This document shows positions 10,010-19,578 of a stretch of 64,000 bases of DNA, in pieces (the stretch's first letter is position 1; every line of letters begins with the position of its first letter). Location: the NCBI RefSeq assembly GCF_900114535.1, contig NZ_FOTK01000002.1, positions 62,001 to 126,000 of the forward strand, given 5' to 3'. The notes under the pieces are model-generated. The model saw only the letters and a list, made by a program, of their open reading frames with translations. It was not told the origin of the DNA and searched no databases. The DNA is from Methylobacterium pseudosasicola. Its GTDB lineage: Bacteria; Pseudomonadota; Alphaproteobacteria; Rhizobiales; Beijerinckiaceae. The position numbers and the translations under genes were made by a program.

Positions 10010-10852
10010 ATGCCCACCATCGCGGTGATCGCCCCCGGCGCCATGGGCAGCGCCATCGGGGCGCGGCTGGTCGAGCACGGCGCTCGCGTGCTGACCTCCC
10101 TCGAAGGGCGCGGAGCGGCGAGCCGGGAACGGGCCGCGGCGGCCGGCATGATCGATGCCGATACGGCCGAGCTCGTGGCCGCCGACATCCTGCTGTCGAT
10201 CGTGCCGCCCGCCGACGCGGAGGCTCTGGCCCGCCGCCTCGCCCCCGCTCTGGCCGCGGCTCCGCGCAAGCCGGTCTATGTCGATGCCAACGCCGTCAGC
10301 CCGGGCACCATCGCGCGGATCGCCGCGATCGTCTCGGAAACCGGGGCGCCGTTCCTCGACGGGGCGATCCTGGGCCTGCCGCCGAAGCCCGGCGCCAAGG
10401 GCCCCCGCGTCTACGTCTCGGGGGCCGACACCGCCCCGGCCCTGGTCCTGCGCGAGCTGGGCCTCGACCTTCGGGTCTGTCCTGGCGCCGTCGGCGCGGC
10501 CTCCAGCCTCAAGATGAGCTATGCCGGCCTCAACAAGGGGCTGACGGCCCTCGCTGCGATCATGATCCTGGCCGCCGAGCACACCGGGGCCGGCCCGGCG
10601 CTGCTCGACGAGCTCGCCGAGAACGAGCCGGCACTGCTCGCCCGGTTCGCCCAGGCCCTGCCCGACATGGCGCCGAAGGCCTATCGCTGGGCGCCCGAGA
10701 TGGGCGAAATCGCCGATTTCCTCGGGCCGGACGCGGCCGGGCGGCAGGTTTTCTCGGGCTATGCCGATCTCTACGAGCGCTTGGCCGCCGATGCGGGAAA
10801 GCCCGAGATCGCCGCGCTGATACGCTTCGCCGCGGCCGCCGCGGAGCGCTGA
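10010..10852 (+). CDS. NAD(P)-binding 6-phosphogluconate dehydrogenase-like protein (DUF1932)
   Basis: 280 residues from ATG 10010. The N-terminal Rossmann fold has IAVIAPGAMGSAIGARL (a GxMG variant of GxGxxG), followed by ILLSIVPPADAEALARRL and VDANAVSPGTIARI as in beta-hydroxyacid dehydrogenases. The C-terminal all-helical part starts LKMSYAGLNKGLTALAAIM with the conserved K of the family and matches the DUF1932 type. The substrate is not known. A start 14 codons upstream is open but the family N-terminus begins at PTIAVIAPG. Confidence 0.75.
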   Translation: MPTIAVIAPGAMGSAIGARLVEHGARVLTSLEGRGAASRERAAAAGMIDADTAELVAADILLSIVPPADAEALARRLAPALAAAPRKPVYVDANAVSPGTIARIAAIVSETGAPFLDGAILGLPPKPGAKGPRVYVSGADTAPALVLRELGLDLRVCPGAVGAASSLKMSYAGLNKGLTALAAIMILAAEHTGAGPALLDELAENEPALLARFAQALPDMAPKAYRWAPEMGEIADFLGPDAAGRQVFSGYADLYERLAADAGKPEIAALIRFAAAAAER

Positions 10853-11277
10853 TCGCCGCGGGGGCGCCGAAACGGGCCCCGCTCTGTTGCCGGCTCGGCT
10901 GCCACCCTCTACACGGGCGGTCCCCGCGGCCGATGCGCCTGAAGGTTTCGCGAGCCCGCTCGGGCCTGCATGGTAGCGGGGCCGGCAGTGACGGGGTGGT
11001 TCGGACCAGTTCTCTGGACCAATCCTGTGAGGCTCAGTGGGCCGAGTTGCTGCAGGAGTGTCGGGAGCGCGGGGAACAGGAACCGCGGGCTCGGCGCAAG
11101 GCCCACATAGAATTCCGGCTTATCTCATCCGAGAGCGGGCGCCGATCCAGGCCCCCTGCCCCGATCCGGGACAGCCCGATGCGGCCAGCTTGGCGCTTCG
11201 TTCACGCTCCCGCGCGATGATGTGACGAGGCCGGGGATCCGGTCCGGCGTAACCGCGTTCTCTCGGGCCTGACGATC
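10853..11277. other. Intergenic stretch without a recognisable gene
   Basis: About 425 bp between an oxidoreductase gene and a small exported protein. Short open frames occur on both strands but none has a start with ribosome-binding site plus family-like composition. No repeat shared with the rest of the window was seen. It may hold the promoter of the following gene. Confidence 0.5.
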
Positions 11278-11619
11278 ATGCGAGCCCTGCTCACCGGCGG
11301 CATCAAGGCGATCCTCGGGATTGCCGCCCTCTCCACCGCCGCCCATTGGACCTTGCGCGTGCAGCGCGAATCCACCCCTGCCAGTCCGATCGCGGCCTTC
11401 GCCAGCGTTCCCGATCCGGCCGCCACCGGCTCGATCGAGCCGCGCCGGCCCGTAAGCGCCCCTGCCGTCGTGCCGGCCCCTGTCATGCCCGCCCCGACCG
11501 CGGGCCTCGACCAGGGCCACCTCGCTGCCCTGATCGCGGGCGCGACCCCCGCCAAGGCGAAGGTCGCCAAGACGGCGACCAAGACCGCGGCCGCCGAGAA
11601 GGTCCCGGCCAAGCGCTGA
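11278..11619 (+). CDS. Small membrane-anchored or exported hypothetical protein
   Basis: 113 residues. The N-terminus MRALLTGGIKAILGIAALSTAAHW could be a signal or single membrane segment; the rest is rich in Ala, Pro, Lys and Thr (PAVVPAPVMPAP, AKAKVAKTATKTAAAEKVPAK) and looks disordered. This composition suggests a periplasmic linker or DNA-binding-like tail, but no domain is recognised. Codon use is like the neighbours. Confidence 0.55.
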   Translation: MRALLTGGIKAILGIAALSTAAHWTLRVQRESTPASPIAAFASVPDPAATGSIEPRRPVSAPAVVPAPVMPAPTAGLDQGHLAALIAGATPAKAKVAKTATKTAAAEKVPAKR

Positions 11620-11734
11620 GCCCGGTACTGCGCCGGCGAACCGTGCCGGCTGCATACTTTCCCTGCGCTGCGACGGGTGCCGCCGCGGGCGCGAGCGTGG
11701 CAAAAATATAGGCCTCCAGCGAGATTTGGCAGGC

Positions 11735-12685
11735 ATGAGCACGCAGGTCGCGACATCCGTCGCCAACGACAGGGGCCCCGCCCGGGCGGCCCCGTCACCC
11801 GACCTCGCGCGCCGCCGGCGGATCGTCGGCATCGCCCTGATGTGCGGCGCCGTCGCGTTCTTCGCGAGCCTCGATGCCAGCGCCAAGACTCTGGCGCGCG
11901 CGGGCGTCGACCCCTTGGTCACGACCTTCATGCGCTACGCCGCCAGCGTCGCGATGATCTCGCTGTTCATCAACCCGGTGCGCACCCCCGGCGTGGTGAA
12001 GAGCCGGCGGCTGACCCTCCAGATCGTGCGCTCACTGCTGCTCTTCGCCTCCACGGCCCTGAACTTTTTGGCCCTGCGCTACCTGCAACTCGCCGAGACG
12101 ATCTCGATCCAGTTCGCCGCGCCGCTCACCGTGGCGCTGCTGGCCGGCCCGTTGCTCGGCGAATGGTCGTCCCGGGGCCGGATGGTGGCGATCGGCGTCG
12201 GCTTCATCGGCGTGCTGGTGATCGTGCGCCCCGGGTTCGGCGGGATGCATCCGGCCGCCCTGCTCTGCGTCGCCAACGTCGTGGTCTACGCCTTCTACGC
12301 GATCATCACGCGCAAGCTCGCAGCCTACGATTCCACCGCCACGACCATGTTCTACACCGGGCTCGCGGGCCTCGCGCTGATGGCCCCGCTCCTGCCCTGG
12401 ATCTGGACCAGCCCGGCCAACCTCACCCATTGGGCGCTGCTGTTCGGGGTCGCGCTGTTCGGCACGATCGGGCACTGGTTGCTGGTGCTGGCCCATGCCC
12501 GGGCGCCGGCCAACATCCTGGCGCCGTTCATCTATACCCAGCTGCTGTGGTCCGTGACCCTGGGCTTCCTGCTGTTCGGCGACGTGCCGAGCCGGTGGAC
12601 GGTCGCCGGGGCCATGATCGTGGTCGGCTCCGGCCTCTATCTCCTGGCGCAAGAGACGATCCGCCGGGACAGGCCGGCCGCCTGA
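11735..12685 (+). CDS. DMT-superfamily (EamA) transporter
   Basis: 316 residues from ATG 11735. Two EamA-like halves with about ten membrane segments, for example IVGIALMCGAVAFFASLDASAK (first helix), ETISIQFAAPLTVALLAGPLLGE and the matching second-half ILAPFIYTQLLWSVTLGFLLFGD. The QFAAPLTVALL and PFIYTQLLW positions are the duplicated signature of drug/metabolite transporters (10 TMS). The inner-membrane substrate is unknown. A TTG start 9 bp upstream is possible. Confidence 0.85.
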   Translation: MSTQVATSVANDRGPARAAPSPDLARRRRIVGIALMCGAVAFFASLDASAKTLARAGVDPLVTTFMRYAASVAMISLFINPVRTPGVVKSRRLTLQIVRSLLLFASTALNFLALRYLQLAETISIQFAAPLTVALLAGPLLGEWSSRGRMVAIGVGFIGVLVIVRPGFGGMHPAALLCVANVVVYAFYAIITRKLAAYDSTATTMFYTGLAGLALMAPLLPWIWTSPANLTHWALLFGVALFGTIGHWLLVLAHARAPANILAPFIYTQLLWSVTLGFLLFGDVPSRWTVAGAMIVVGSGLYLLAQETIRRDRPAA

Positions 12686-12710
12686 GGCGACCGGCCGGTT
12701 CGAGGCGAGC

Positions 12711-12980
12711 TTAGCGGCCCATCCGCTCCTGGCGGTCCAGGCGCTCCTCGCGGCGGTTCTCGCGGGCGCGGCGGGCCGGATCCGGATCGGTGCCGAGCAC
12801 GCCGCCGACCGTGCCGGTGGCGGCACCCACCGCGCCGCCCACGACACCGCCCACCGGGCCGGCCGCGGCCGAGCCGTCCTCGACGCCGCGCTGGGCGCCC
12901 CGGGCGGTGCCCTGGGCCTCGGCGCCGGTGGCGAAGGCCAGCGGGGCGAGGGCGAGGGCGGCGATCATCAGCTTCTTCAT
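12711..12980 (-). CDS. Small exported Gly-rich protein
   Basis: 89 residues with a clear signal peptide (MKKLMIAALALAPLAFATGAEA, cleavage after AEA), then a Gly-rich stretch GPVGGVVGGAVGAATGTVGGVLG with glycine-zipper spacing, and a charged tail RRARENRREERLDRQERMGR. AGGAG precedes the ATG at a fitting distance. Similar glycine-zipper proteins are periplasmic or outer-membrane associated; function unknown. Confidence 0.7.
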   Translation of the reverse strand: MKKLMIAALALAPLAFATGAEAQGTARGAQRGVEDGSAAAGPVGGVVGGAVGAATGTVGGVLGTDPDPARRARENRREERLDRQERMGR

Positions 12981-13320
12981 GGTCAACTCCTGGTCGTCGT
13001 TCGGGACGAGCTCCGCGACTTGCGGGTCGCGGAGGGCGTGCTGGTCAACGGTTCAAGCGCCGAAAGGTCTCATCAGGCATCCCGGGTCCGGCCGCTGGCA
13101 TCGGGAAGGGGCCGCTGCTAGAGAACGGGTCATGTTCGCTTCGCATGCTCTTCGCGGCCTGGGCCGCAGGCTTCGAATTATTGGCCCGGCCTCCGCGTAA
13201 ACGAGCGCTCGCTTCGGCGAGGCCGCGCGGAAGTCCGGGATCCTGATGCCGCTCGCCCTGCCCAGATTCCTGTATCCGGCCGGCCCGATGCCGCCGGCCC
13301 GACCGCCGATGCGAGATCCG
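12981..13320. other. Intergenic region upstream of ileS
   Basis: About 340 bp between the divergent small exported protein and ileS. The frame of ileS is open back to 13246 but the conserved N-terminus starts at 13321. No T-box or other recognised leader, and no shared repeat, was seen. It probably contains the promoters of both flanking genes. Confidence 0.45.
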
Positions 13321-16287
13321 ATGACCACCCCCGAGACCGCGGCTGCCCGCGACTATTCCAAGACCCTGTTCCTTCCGCGCACCGAGTTTCCGATGCGCGC
13401 CGGCCTGCCGACCCGGGAGCCGCTGCTGCTGGAGCGCTGGGCCGCGATCGACCTCTACGGGAAGATCCGCGCCGCTGCTTCCGGCCGGCCGCGCTTCGTG
13501 CTGCACGACGGCCCGCCCTACGCCAACGGCAACATCCATATCGGCACGGCGCTCAACAAGATCCTGAAGGACGTGGTGGTGCGCTCGCAGGGCGCGCTCG
13601 GCCTCGATGCCAACTACGTCCCCGGCTGGGACTGCCACGGTCTGCCGATCGAGTGGAAGATCGAGGAGCAGTACCGCGCCAAGGGCCGCAACAAGGACGA
13701 CGTGCCGGTGATCGAGTTCCGGCAGGAATGCCGGACCTTCGCGGCCCATTGGCTCGACGTGCAGCGGGAGGAGTTCAAGCGACTCGGCGTCACCGGCGAC
13801 TGGGACCATCCCTACGCGACCATGGCCTACCCGGCCGAGGCGGTGATCGCCGACGAGCTGATGAAGTTCTCGATGAGCGGCCAGCTCTATCGCGGCTCCA
13901 AGCCGGTGATGTGGTCGGTGGTCGAGAAGACCGCGCTTGCCGAGGCCGAGGTCGAGTACGAGGAGCATGTCAGCGACACGATCTTCGTCGCCTTCCCGAT
14001 CCGCGACGGGGCCGACGCGGCGCTGGCGGATGCCAGGGTGGTGATCTGGACCACCACCCCCTGGACCATGCCGGGCAACCGCGCCGTCGCGTATTCCAAA
14101 AAAATCGCCTACGGGCTCTACCGGGTGACGCAGGCCCCGGCCGAGAACTGGGCGACCCCCGGCCAGACCTACGTGCTCGCCGACAGCCTGGCCGCCACCG
14201 TGTTCAAGGCCGCCCGGGTCGAGGCGTTCGAGCGCGTCGGCGACGTGCGCCCCGAGGTCCTGGCTGGCCTCACCCTGGCGCATCCGCTCAACGGCCGCGG
14301 CTACGACTTCGCCGTGCCGATGCTCGACGGCGACCACGTCACCGACGAATCCGGCACCGGCTTCGTCCACACGGCGCCCAGCCACGGCCGCGAGGATTTC
14401 GATCTCTGGATGTCCAGCGGCCGGCTGCTCCAGGAGCGCGGCATCGACCCCGCGATCCCTTACACGGTGGATGCGGACGGCGCCCTGACCAAGGCCGCGC
14501 CGGGCTTCGAGGGCACCCGGGTGCTCACCGACAAGGGCGAGAAGGGCGACGCCAACAAGGCGGTCATCGCCGCCCTCACCGAGGTCGGGGCATTGGTCGC
14601 CCGCGGGGTGCTGCGCCACCAGTACCCGCATTCCTGGCGCTCCAAGAAGCCGGTGATTTTTCGGAATACCCCGCAATGGTTCATCGCCATGGACCGGCCG
14701 GTGGACAGCCTGGGCAACCGGTCCCTGCGGGAGGTCGCGCTCCAGAGCATCGACGAAACCCAGTGGGTCCCGCCGCAAGGAAAAAACCGCATCAACGGCA
14801 TGGTCGGCAACCGGCCGGACTGGGTGGTCTCGCGCCAGCGCGCCTGGGGCGTGCCGATCACCGTGTTCGTCCACCGGGAGAGCGGTGAGATCCTCAAGGA
14901 CGCTTCCGTCAACGCCCGGATCCGCGACGCCTTCAAGGCGGAGGGCGCCGATGCCTGGTTCCGTGACGACGCGGCGCAGCGCTTCCTGGCGCCGGACCAC
15001 GACCCGGCCGCCTACGAGAAGGTGACCGACGTCCTCGACGTCTGGTTCGATTCCGGCTCCACCCACGCCTTCGTGCTGGACGATCCGGAGGCGTTCCCGG
15101 CGCTCGCCGGCGCGCGGCGCGTCCGCGACGGCGGGCAGGACCGGGTGATGTACCTGGAAGGCTCCGACCAGCACCGGGGCTGGTTCCAGTCCTCGCTGCT
15201 CGAATCCTCCGGCACCCGCGGCCGGGCGCCCTACGACATCGTTCTGACCCACGGCTTCGTGCTCGACGGCAAGGGCCTGAAGATGTCGAAGTCGAAGGGC
15301 AACGTCGTCGCGCCGCAGAGCATCATCAAGGATTCGGGCGCCGACATCCTGCGCCTCTGGGTCGCCGCCTCGGATTACACCGACGACCTGCGGATCGGCC
15401 CGGAGATCATCAAGACGTTTGCCGAGACCTACCGGAAGCTCCGGAACTCCCTGCGCTGGATGCTCGGCTCCCTGGCGCATCGCGTGCCGGGCGACGACGT
15501 CGAGTTCCAAAAAATGCCGGAGCTGGAGCGGCTGATCCTGCACCGTCTGGCCGAGCTCGACGGCGAGATCCGTGAGGCTTACGCGACCTACGACACCAAG
15601 CGGGTCGTGGCCCTGCTCAACGGCTTCATGACCGGCGACCTGTCGTCGTTCTACTTCGACGTGCGCAAGGACGCGCTCTACTGCGATCCGATCTCGTCGG
15701 TGACCCGCCGGGCGGCCCTGCAGGTGATCGACGAGACCTTCCGGCGGGTGGTGGTCTGGCTGGCGCCGGTGCTGGCCTTCACGGCGGAAGAGGCCTGGCT
15801 CGACCGCTACCCGTCGCAGGACGGCTCGGTCCATCTCCAGACCCTGCCGGAGACGCCCGCAGCGTGGCTGGACCCGGCCCTCGCGGAGCGCTGGCAAAAA
15901 ATCCGCAAGGTGCGCCGGGCCGTGACGGGCGCGTTGGAGATCGAGCGCGCGGCCAAGCGCATCGGCGCGAGCCTGGAGGCGGCCCCGACCGTCTACGTCT
16001 CGGATCCGGAGCTGCTCGCCGCCCTGGAGGGCTGCGACTTCGCCGATACCTGCATCACCTCCGCGATCACGGTGGTGGCGGGTGAGGGCCCTGCGGACGC
16101 GTTCCGGATCGACGAGGTGCGCGGCGTCGCCGTGGTGCCGAGCCCGGCCGAGGGCCGCAAATGCGCCCGCTCCTGGCGCGTCAGCCCGGCGGTGGGCAGC
16201 GACCCGGAATTTCCGGACGTGACGCCCCGCGACGCCCAGGCCTTGCGCGAGTGGGACGCGGCGCACCCGGAGGCCAGCGCGGCGTGA
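13321..16287 (+). CDS. ileS: Isoleucyl-tRNA synthetase
   Basis: 988 residues. Charges tRNA-Ile with isoleucine. The class I signature HIGH appears as [14 protein letters not shown] and the KMSKS loop as [14 protein letters not shown]. The editing domain has TTPWTMPGN and [18 protein letters not shown]. The C-terminus retains only one cysteine ([12 protein letters not shown]) where the E. coli enzyme has a four-cysteine zinc site. The ATG at 13321 ([18 protein letters not shown]) matches the usual N-terminus; the open frame upstream does not. It is followed by lspA as in many proteobacteria. Confidence 0.97.
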   Translation: MTTPETAAARDYSKTLFLPRTEFPMRAGLPTREPLLLERWAAIDLYGKIRAAASGRPRFVLHDGPPYANGNIHIGTALNKILKDVVVRSQGALGLDANYVPGWDCHGLPIEWKIEEQYRAKGRNKDDVPVIEFRQECRTFAAHWLDVQREEFKRLGVTGDWDHPYATMAYPAEAVIADELMKFSMSGQLYRGSKPVMWSVVEKTALAEAEVEYEEHVSDTIFVAFPIRDGADAALADARVVIWTTTPWTMPGNRAVAYSKKIAYGLYRVTQAPAENWATPGQTYVLADSLAATVFKAARVEAFERVGDVRPEVLAGLTLAHPLNGRGYDFAVPMLDGDHVTDESGTGFVHTAPSHGREDFDLWMSSGRLLQERGIDPAIPYTVDADGALTKAAPGFEGTRVLTDKGEKGDANKAVIAALTEVGALVARGVLRHQYPHSWRSKKPVIFRNTPQWFIAMDRPVDSLGNRSLREVALQSIDETQWVPPQGKNRINGMVGNRPDWVVSRQRAWGVPITVFVHRESGEILKDASVNARIRDAFKAEGADAWFRDDAAQRFLAPDHDPAAYEKVTDVLDVWFDSGSTHAFVLDDPEAFPALAGARRVRDGGQDRVMYLEGSDQHRGWFQSSLLESSGTRGRAPYDIVLTHGFVLDGKGLKMSKSKGNVVAPQSIIKDSGADILRLWVAASDYTDDLRIGPEIIKTFAETYRKLRNSLRWMLGSLAHRVPGDDVEFQKMPELERLILHRLAELDGEIREAYATYDTKRVVALLNGFMTGDLSSFYFDVRKDALYCDPISSVTRRAALQVIDETFRRVVVWLAPVLAFTAEEAWLDRYPSQDGSVHLQTLPETPAAWLDPALAERWQKIRKVRRAVTGALEIERAAKRIGASLEAAPTVYVSDPELLAALEGCDFADTCITSAITVVAGEGPADAFRIDEVRGVAVVPSPAEGRKCARSWRVSPAVGSDPEFPDVTPRDAQALREWDAAHPEASAA

Positions 16288-16322
16288 GTTTTTTGGGGGG
16301 GGGCCTACACCGCCGCCATCTT

Positions 16323-16520
16323 CCCCTCTCCCCGCTTGCGGGGAAAGGCCCGCACGGACCTTGTCGTCCGTGCGGGAAGCGGAGGCGCAGCCGGAGCGGC
16401 GGTGAGGGGGCTTGAACGGATGAGGCTCACTCGGAATCGCCCCCTCACCTTCGGCTGCCGCCTCGCTCCGGCGACAACAAGGTCGCCGGAGCCCTCTCCC
16501 CGCATGCGGGGAGAGGGGGG
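16323..16520. repeat. Nested inverted repeat between ileS and lspA
   Basis: A GC-rich palindromic element of about 200 bp bounded by CCCCTCTCCCCGC-N-TGCGGGG on the left and its complement on the right. Inside are the hairpin CCCGCACGGAC-N5-GTCCGTGCGGG and a second pairing of GCGGAGGCGCAGCCGGAGC-like sequence. No protein is evident. It resembles the edges of the other GC-rich elements in the window but shares no long sequence with them. Confidence 0.6.
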
Positions 16521-16547
16521 ATCAACCGGCCGCCCCCTGCCCCGCCT

Positions 16548-17078
16548 ATGACCCCCACCCGCGCCGGCCTGCTGGCCCTGCTCGTCACCCTGGTCCTCGA
16601 CCAAGCCTCCAAGCTCGGGCTCTATTTCGGCACCGATCTCGTGCTCACCCAGCCGTGGCGGCTGGCGCCGTTCGCCGATTTCGTGGTGGTCTGGAATCGC
16701 GGCGTCTCCTACGGGCTGTTCCAGCAGGAGAGCGGCGTCGGGCGCTGGTTTCTCGTGGCCCTGTCGCTCGCCGCGGCGCTGGGCCTCGGGATCTGGATGA
16801 CCCGGGCGGGCTCGCGGCTGCTGGCGGTGGCCCTGGGGCTGATCGTCGGCGGCGCGCTCGGCAACGCCATCGACCGGGCCGCCTACGGGGCGGTGTTGGA
16901 CTTCGTCCACCTCCATGCCGGCGGCTGGTCCTGGTACGTGTTCAACGTGGCCGACGCGGCGATCGTCGCCGGGGTGATCGGCCTGATTCTCGACAGCCTG
17001 AGTCCAGCCGGGCGGGCTACGGCGAACGAGGCCGCCCGGAGCGAGCCGGCACCGGGCGATTCGGGGCCGCGCCTGTGA
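16548..17078 (+). CDS. lspA: Lipoprotein signal peptidase (signal peptidase II)
   Basis: 176 residues with four membrane segments. Cleaves the signal peptide of diacylglyceryl-modified prolipoproteins in the inner membrane. The conserved motifs are seen: VLDQASKL in helix 1, [34 protein letters not shown] with one catalytic Asp in NAIDR, and [13 protein letters not shown] with the second Asp. Located after ileS, the common gene order. The C-terminal 25 residues are an unconserved hydrophilic tail. Confidence 0.93.
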   Translation: MTPTRAGLLALLVTLVLDQASKLGLYFGTDLVLTQPWRLAPFADFVVVWNRGVSYGLFQQESGVGRWFLVALSLAAALGLGIWMTRAGSRLLAVALGLIVGGALGNAIDRAAYGAVLDFVHLHAGGWSWYVFNVADAAIVAGVIGLILDSLSPAGRATANEAARSEPAPGDSGPRL

Positions 17079-17238
17079 TGCGCGCACCACACAGGCCCTG
17101 CCCGTCCCAAGCCTCTGGTGCGATGCGGTCAAGGCGCCATACGATCGCCGGAAACCGGTCTCAGGCCGGGACCCGTCGGATCAGGCCGCGTGGCGGCCGT
17201 CCCCGCGCCGGATTCCCGGCCGGAACCCGTGAGGCAGC

Positions 17239-17901
17239 ATGACCGGGCACCGCAGGCTTCGTCTCAACCTCCCCGCCCTGGTCGCGCTGACGCCGCTGCT
17301 GGCGTGCGGCGCGCAAGCGCAGGAGCGCGGCGAGTTCATGCGCGACGCGCTCTCCGGCATCGGCCTCCTGGAGAAGCGCCAGGACCCGATCGACTATCAC
17401 GAGCGCCCGCCGCTGGTGATGCCGCCCAAGCTCGACGGCAAGGCCCTGCCCCAGCCCCGGGCCCGCTCCACCAGCACCGCCTGGCCGAAGGATCCCGAAA
17501 TCGCCGAGCGCGAGCGCGCGGCAGCCGAGCGGCGCCGTCCGGTGGGCAACCAGGCGCGCGGCCGCTACGACGACAACAACGCCACGCTGTCGGTGGACGA
17601 GATCCGCGGCGGCCGCCGCGCCGGGGCGAGCGTCACCACCGAGGCCGAGCGCAAGCCCGGCGACACCAACCGCGACGACAGCCTGCTCAGCCCGTTCGAC
17701 CTGCTCAAGGGCAAGAGCGCCAATGCCGAGCCCTCCGATGTGGAGCCGGCCCGCGACGTCCTGACCGATCCGCCGACCGGATATCGGCAATCGCCAAAGA
17801 AGCTGGCCCAGCCGCCGTCGCGGGACCCGATCAACAATGCCAGCCGCGAGCGTGACGAGGCCGACCCCCGGGCCTATCAGCGCCAGCGGGCCCAGCAGTA
17901 A
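17239..17901 (+). CDS. Exported hypothetical protein between lspA and the M16 peptidases
   Basis: 220 residues with a signal peptide (LRLNLPALVALTPLLACGAQAQ). The mature part is hydrophilic, rich in Arg, Asp and Pro, with RGEFMRDALSGIGLLEKRQDPIDYHERPPLVMPP as the most ordered stretch (landmark IDYHERPPLVMPP). GAGG precedes the ATG. No catalytic domain is recognised. Its place between lspA and the M16 pair suggests a role in the envelope. Confidence 0.75.
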   Translation: MTGHRRLRLNLPALVALTPLLACGAQAQERGEFMRDALSGIGLLEKRQDPIDYHERPPLVMPPKLDGKALPQPRARSTSTAWPKDPEIAERERAAAERRRPVGNQARGRYDDNNATLSVDEIRGGRRAGASVTTEAERKPGDTNRDDSLLSPFDLLKGKSANAEPSDVEPARDVLTDPPTGYRQSPKKLAQPPSRDPINNASRERDEADPRAYQRQRAQQ

Positions 17902-18060
17902 CCAACCGGCTGTGGCGCCGTTGCAACGGCGGCCCGGCATGGCAACATGACATCTCTGTCCCGGTACGGCTCTTGCCGGCCGGAGACGCGGACGGCCCCG
18001 ATCCTCGCCAGCGCCCCAGTAGGGCGTCGGCGGCGCCGGGGCCGGCAAAAGGAAAGCGGA

Positions 18061-19470
18061 ATGCACCTGTTCAGGAAGGCGACGCCCACCCTCTTCCCGC
18101 TGCGTCCGGGTTCGCCGTATGGCGGCAGCGCCGGCCGGGGCGAGGCCGCGCCGTTCGGGCGCTCCGAGGCGGGCGGACCGGAGGTCACGGCCTTCACCCT
18201 CGACAACGGCCTCGACGTGGTGGTCGTGCCCGATCACCGGGCCCCCGTGGCGACCCACATGATCTGGTATCGCAACGGCTCGGCCGATGATCCGTTGGGC
18301 CAGTCGGGCATCGCCCACTTCCTCGAGCACCTGATGTTCAAGGGTACCGAGAAGCACCCGGTGGGCGCCTTCTCCAAGGCGGTCTCGGGCCTCGGCGGCC
18401 AGGAGAACGCCTTCACCAGCTACGACTACACCGCCTATTTCCAGCGCGTCGCCCGCGACCATCTCGGCACCATGATGGCGTTCGAGGCCGACCGCATGAG
18501 CGGCCTCGTCCTGGACGACGCCGTGGTCGCGCCCGAGCGCGACGTGGTGCTGGAGGAGCGGCGCATGCGGGTCGAGACCGACCCCTCCGCCCAGCTCTCC
18601 GAGGCGATGGCCGCCTCGCTGTTCGTGCACCACCCCTACGGCATCCCGATCATCGGCTGGATGCACGAGATCGAGGGCCTGAACCGCGAGCACGCGCTGG
18701 CCTATTACAAGCGCTTCTACACCCCCGAGAACGCGATCCTCGTGGTGGCCGGCGACGTGACCCCGGACGAGGTCCGCCGGCTCGCCGACGAGACCTACGG
18801 CCGCGTCGCCCCCCAGGGCGCCCGTCCCGAGCGCCTGCGGGCGCGGGAGCCCGAGCCCAAGGCCCTGCGCCGGGTCGCGGTCGCCGACCCGAAGGTCGAG
18901 CAGCCGACCCTGCAGCGGCTCTACCTGACTCCCTCCTGCATCACCGCCCGCGACGGCGGCTGCCACGACCTGGAGCTGCTGGCCGAGGTGCTGGGCGGCG
19001 GATCGACCTCCTACCTCTACCGCAAGCTGGTCATGGAGACCGGCCTCGCGGTGAATGCCGGTGCCTGGTACATGGGCTCGGCGATCGACGAGACCCGGTT
19101 CTCCGTCTACGCGGTGCCGGCCGAGGGCGTCTCCCTGGAGGCGCTGGAGGAGGCCGTGGACAAGATCCTGCGCCGCGCCCCCGCGGAGGCGCTCGGCGCC
19201 GAGGCGATCGAGCGCGCCAAGACCCGGCTCGTGGCCGAGACCGTCTACTCCTCCGACAGCCAGTCCTCGCTCGCCCGGATCTACGGCTCGGCGCTGGCGA
19301 TCGGCGAGACCATCGAGGAGGTCCGCCGCTGGCCGACGGATATCGAGGCGGTCTCGCAGGAGCGCCTCAAGGCCGCCGCCGAGCGCTGGCTGACCCCGTC
19401 CCGCTCGGTCACCGGCTACCTGACCAAGGCTCAGGACCCCGACGCCCCGGTGGCGATGGCCGCGGAATAG
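18061..19470 (+). CDS. M16 family zinc metallopeptidase, catalytic subunit
   Basis: 469 residues. The inverted zinc site HFLEH is at residues 86-90 (SGIAHFLEHLMFKG) and QENAFTSYDYTAYF follows as usual. The C-terminal half has LAVNAGAWYMGS instead of the full R/Y pair. It is related to mitochondrial processing peptidase beta and bacterial PqqL-like enzymes, and is probably periplasmic or cytoplasmic; the N-terminus lacks a clear signal peptide. It is followed 108 bp later by a partner without the zinc site. Substrate unknown. The ATG at 18061 follows GGAAAG. Confidence 0.88.
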   Translation: MHLFRKATPTLFPLRPGSPYGGSAGRGEAAPFGRSEAGGPEVTAFTLDNGLDVVVVPDHRAPVATHMIWYRNGSADDPLGQSGIAHFLEHLMFKGTEKHPVGAFSKAVSGLGGQENAFTSYDYTAYFQRVARDHLGTMMAFEADRMSGLVLDDAVVAPERDVVLEERRMRVETDPSAQLSEAMAASLFVHHPYGIPIIGWMHEIEGLNREHALAYYKRFYTPENAILVVAGDVTPDEVRRLADETYGRVAPQGARPERLRAREPEPKALRRVAVADPKVEQPTLQRLYLTPSCITARDGGCHDLELLAEVLGGGSTSYLYRKLVMETGLAVNAGAWYMGSAIDETRFSVYAVPAEGVSLEALEEAVDKILRRAPAEALGAEAIERAKTRLVAETVYSSDSQSSLARIYGSALAIGETIEEVRRWPTDIEAVSQERLKAAAERWLTPSRSVTGYLTKAQDPDAPVAMAAE

Positions 19471-19578
19471 GTTTTCGGGCGCGTCCCGGCGGGCGGTTTT
19501 TTGCTCCCGTCGGGACCTGCATCAGGCCGTGAGCTTCGACCGGCTCCGCCGCCCGTGACGAGAAAAAAAGAGGTTCCC

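Noticed and set aside
13045..16266. Very long minus-strand open frame opposite ileS (over 1000 codons)
   Set aside because: It is an antisense shadow of a high-GC gene; composition is Arg/Gly/Ala/His-rich without any family motif, and ileS on the plus strand is unmistakable.
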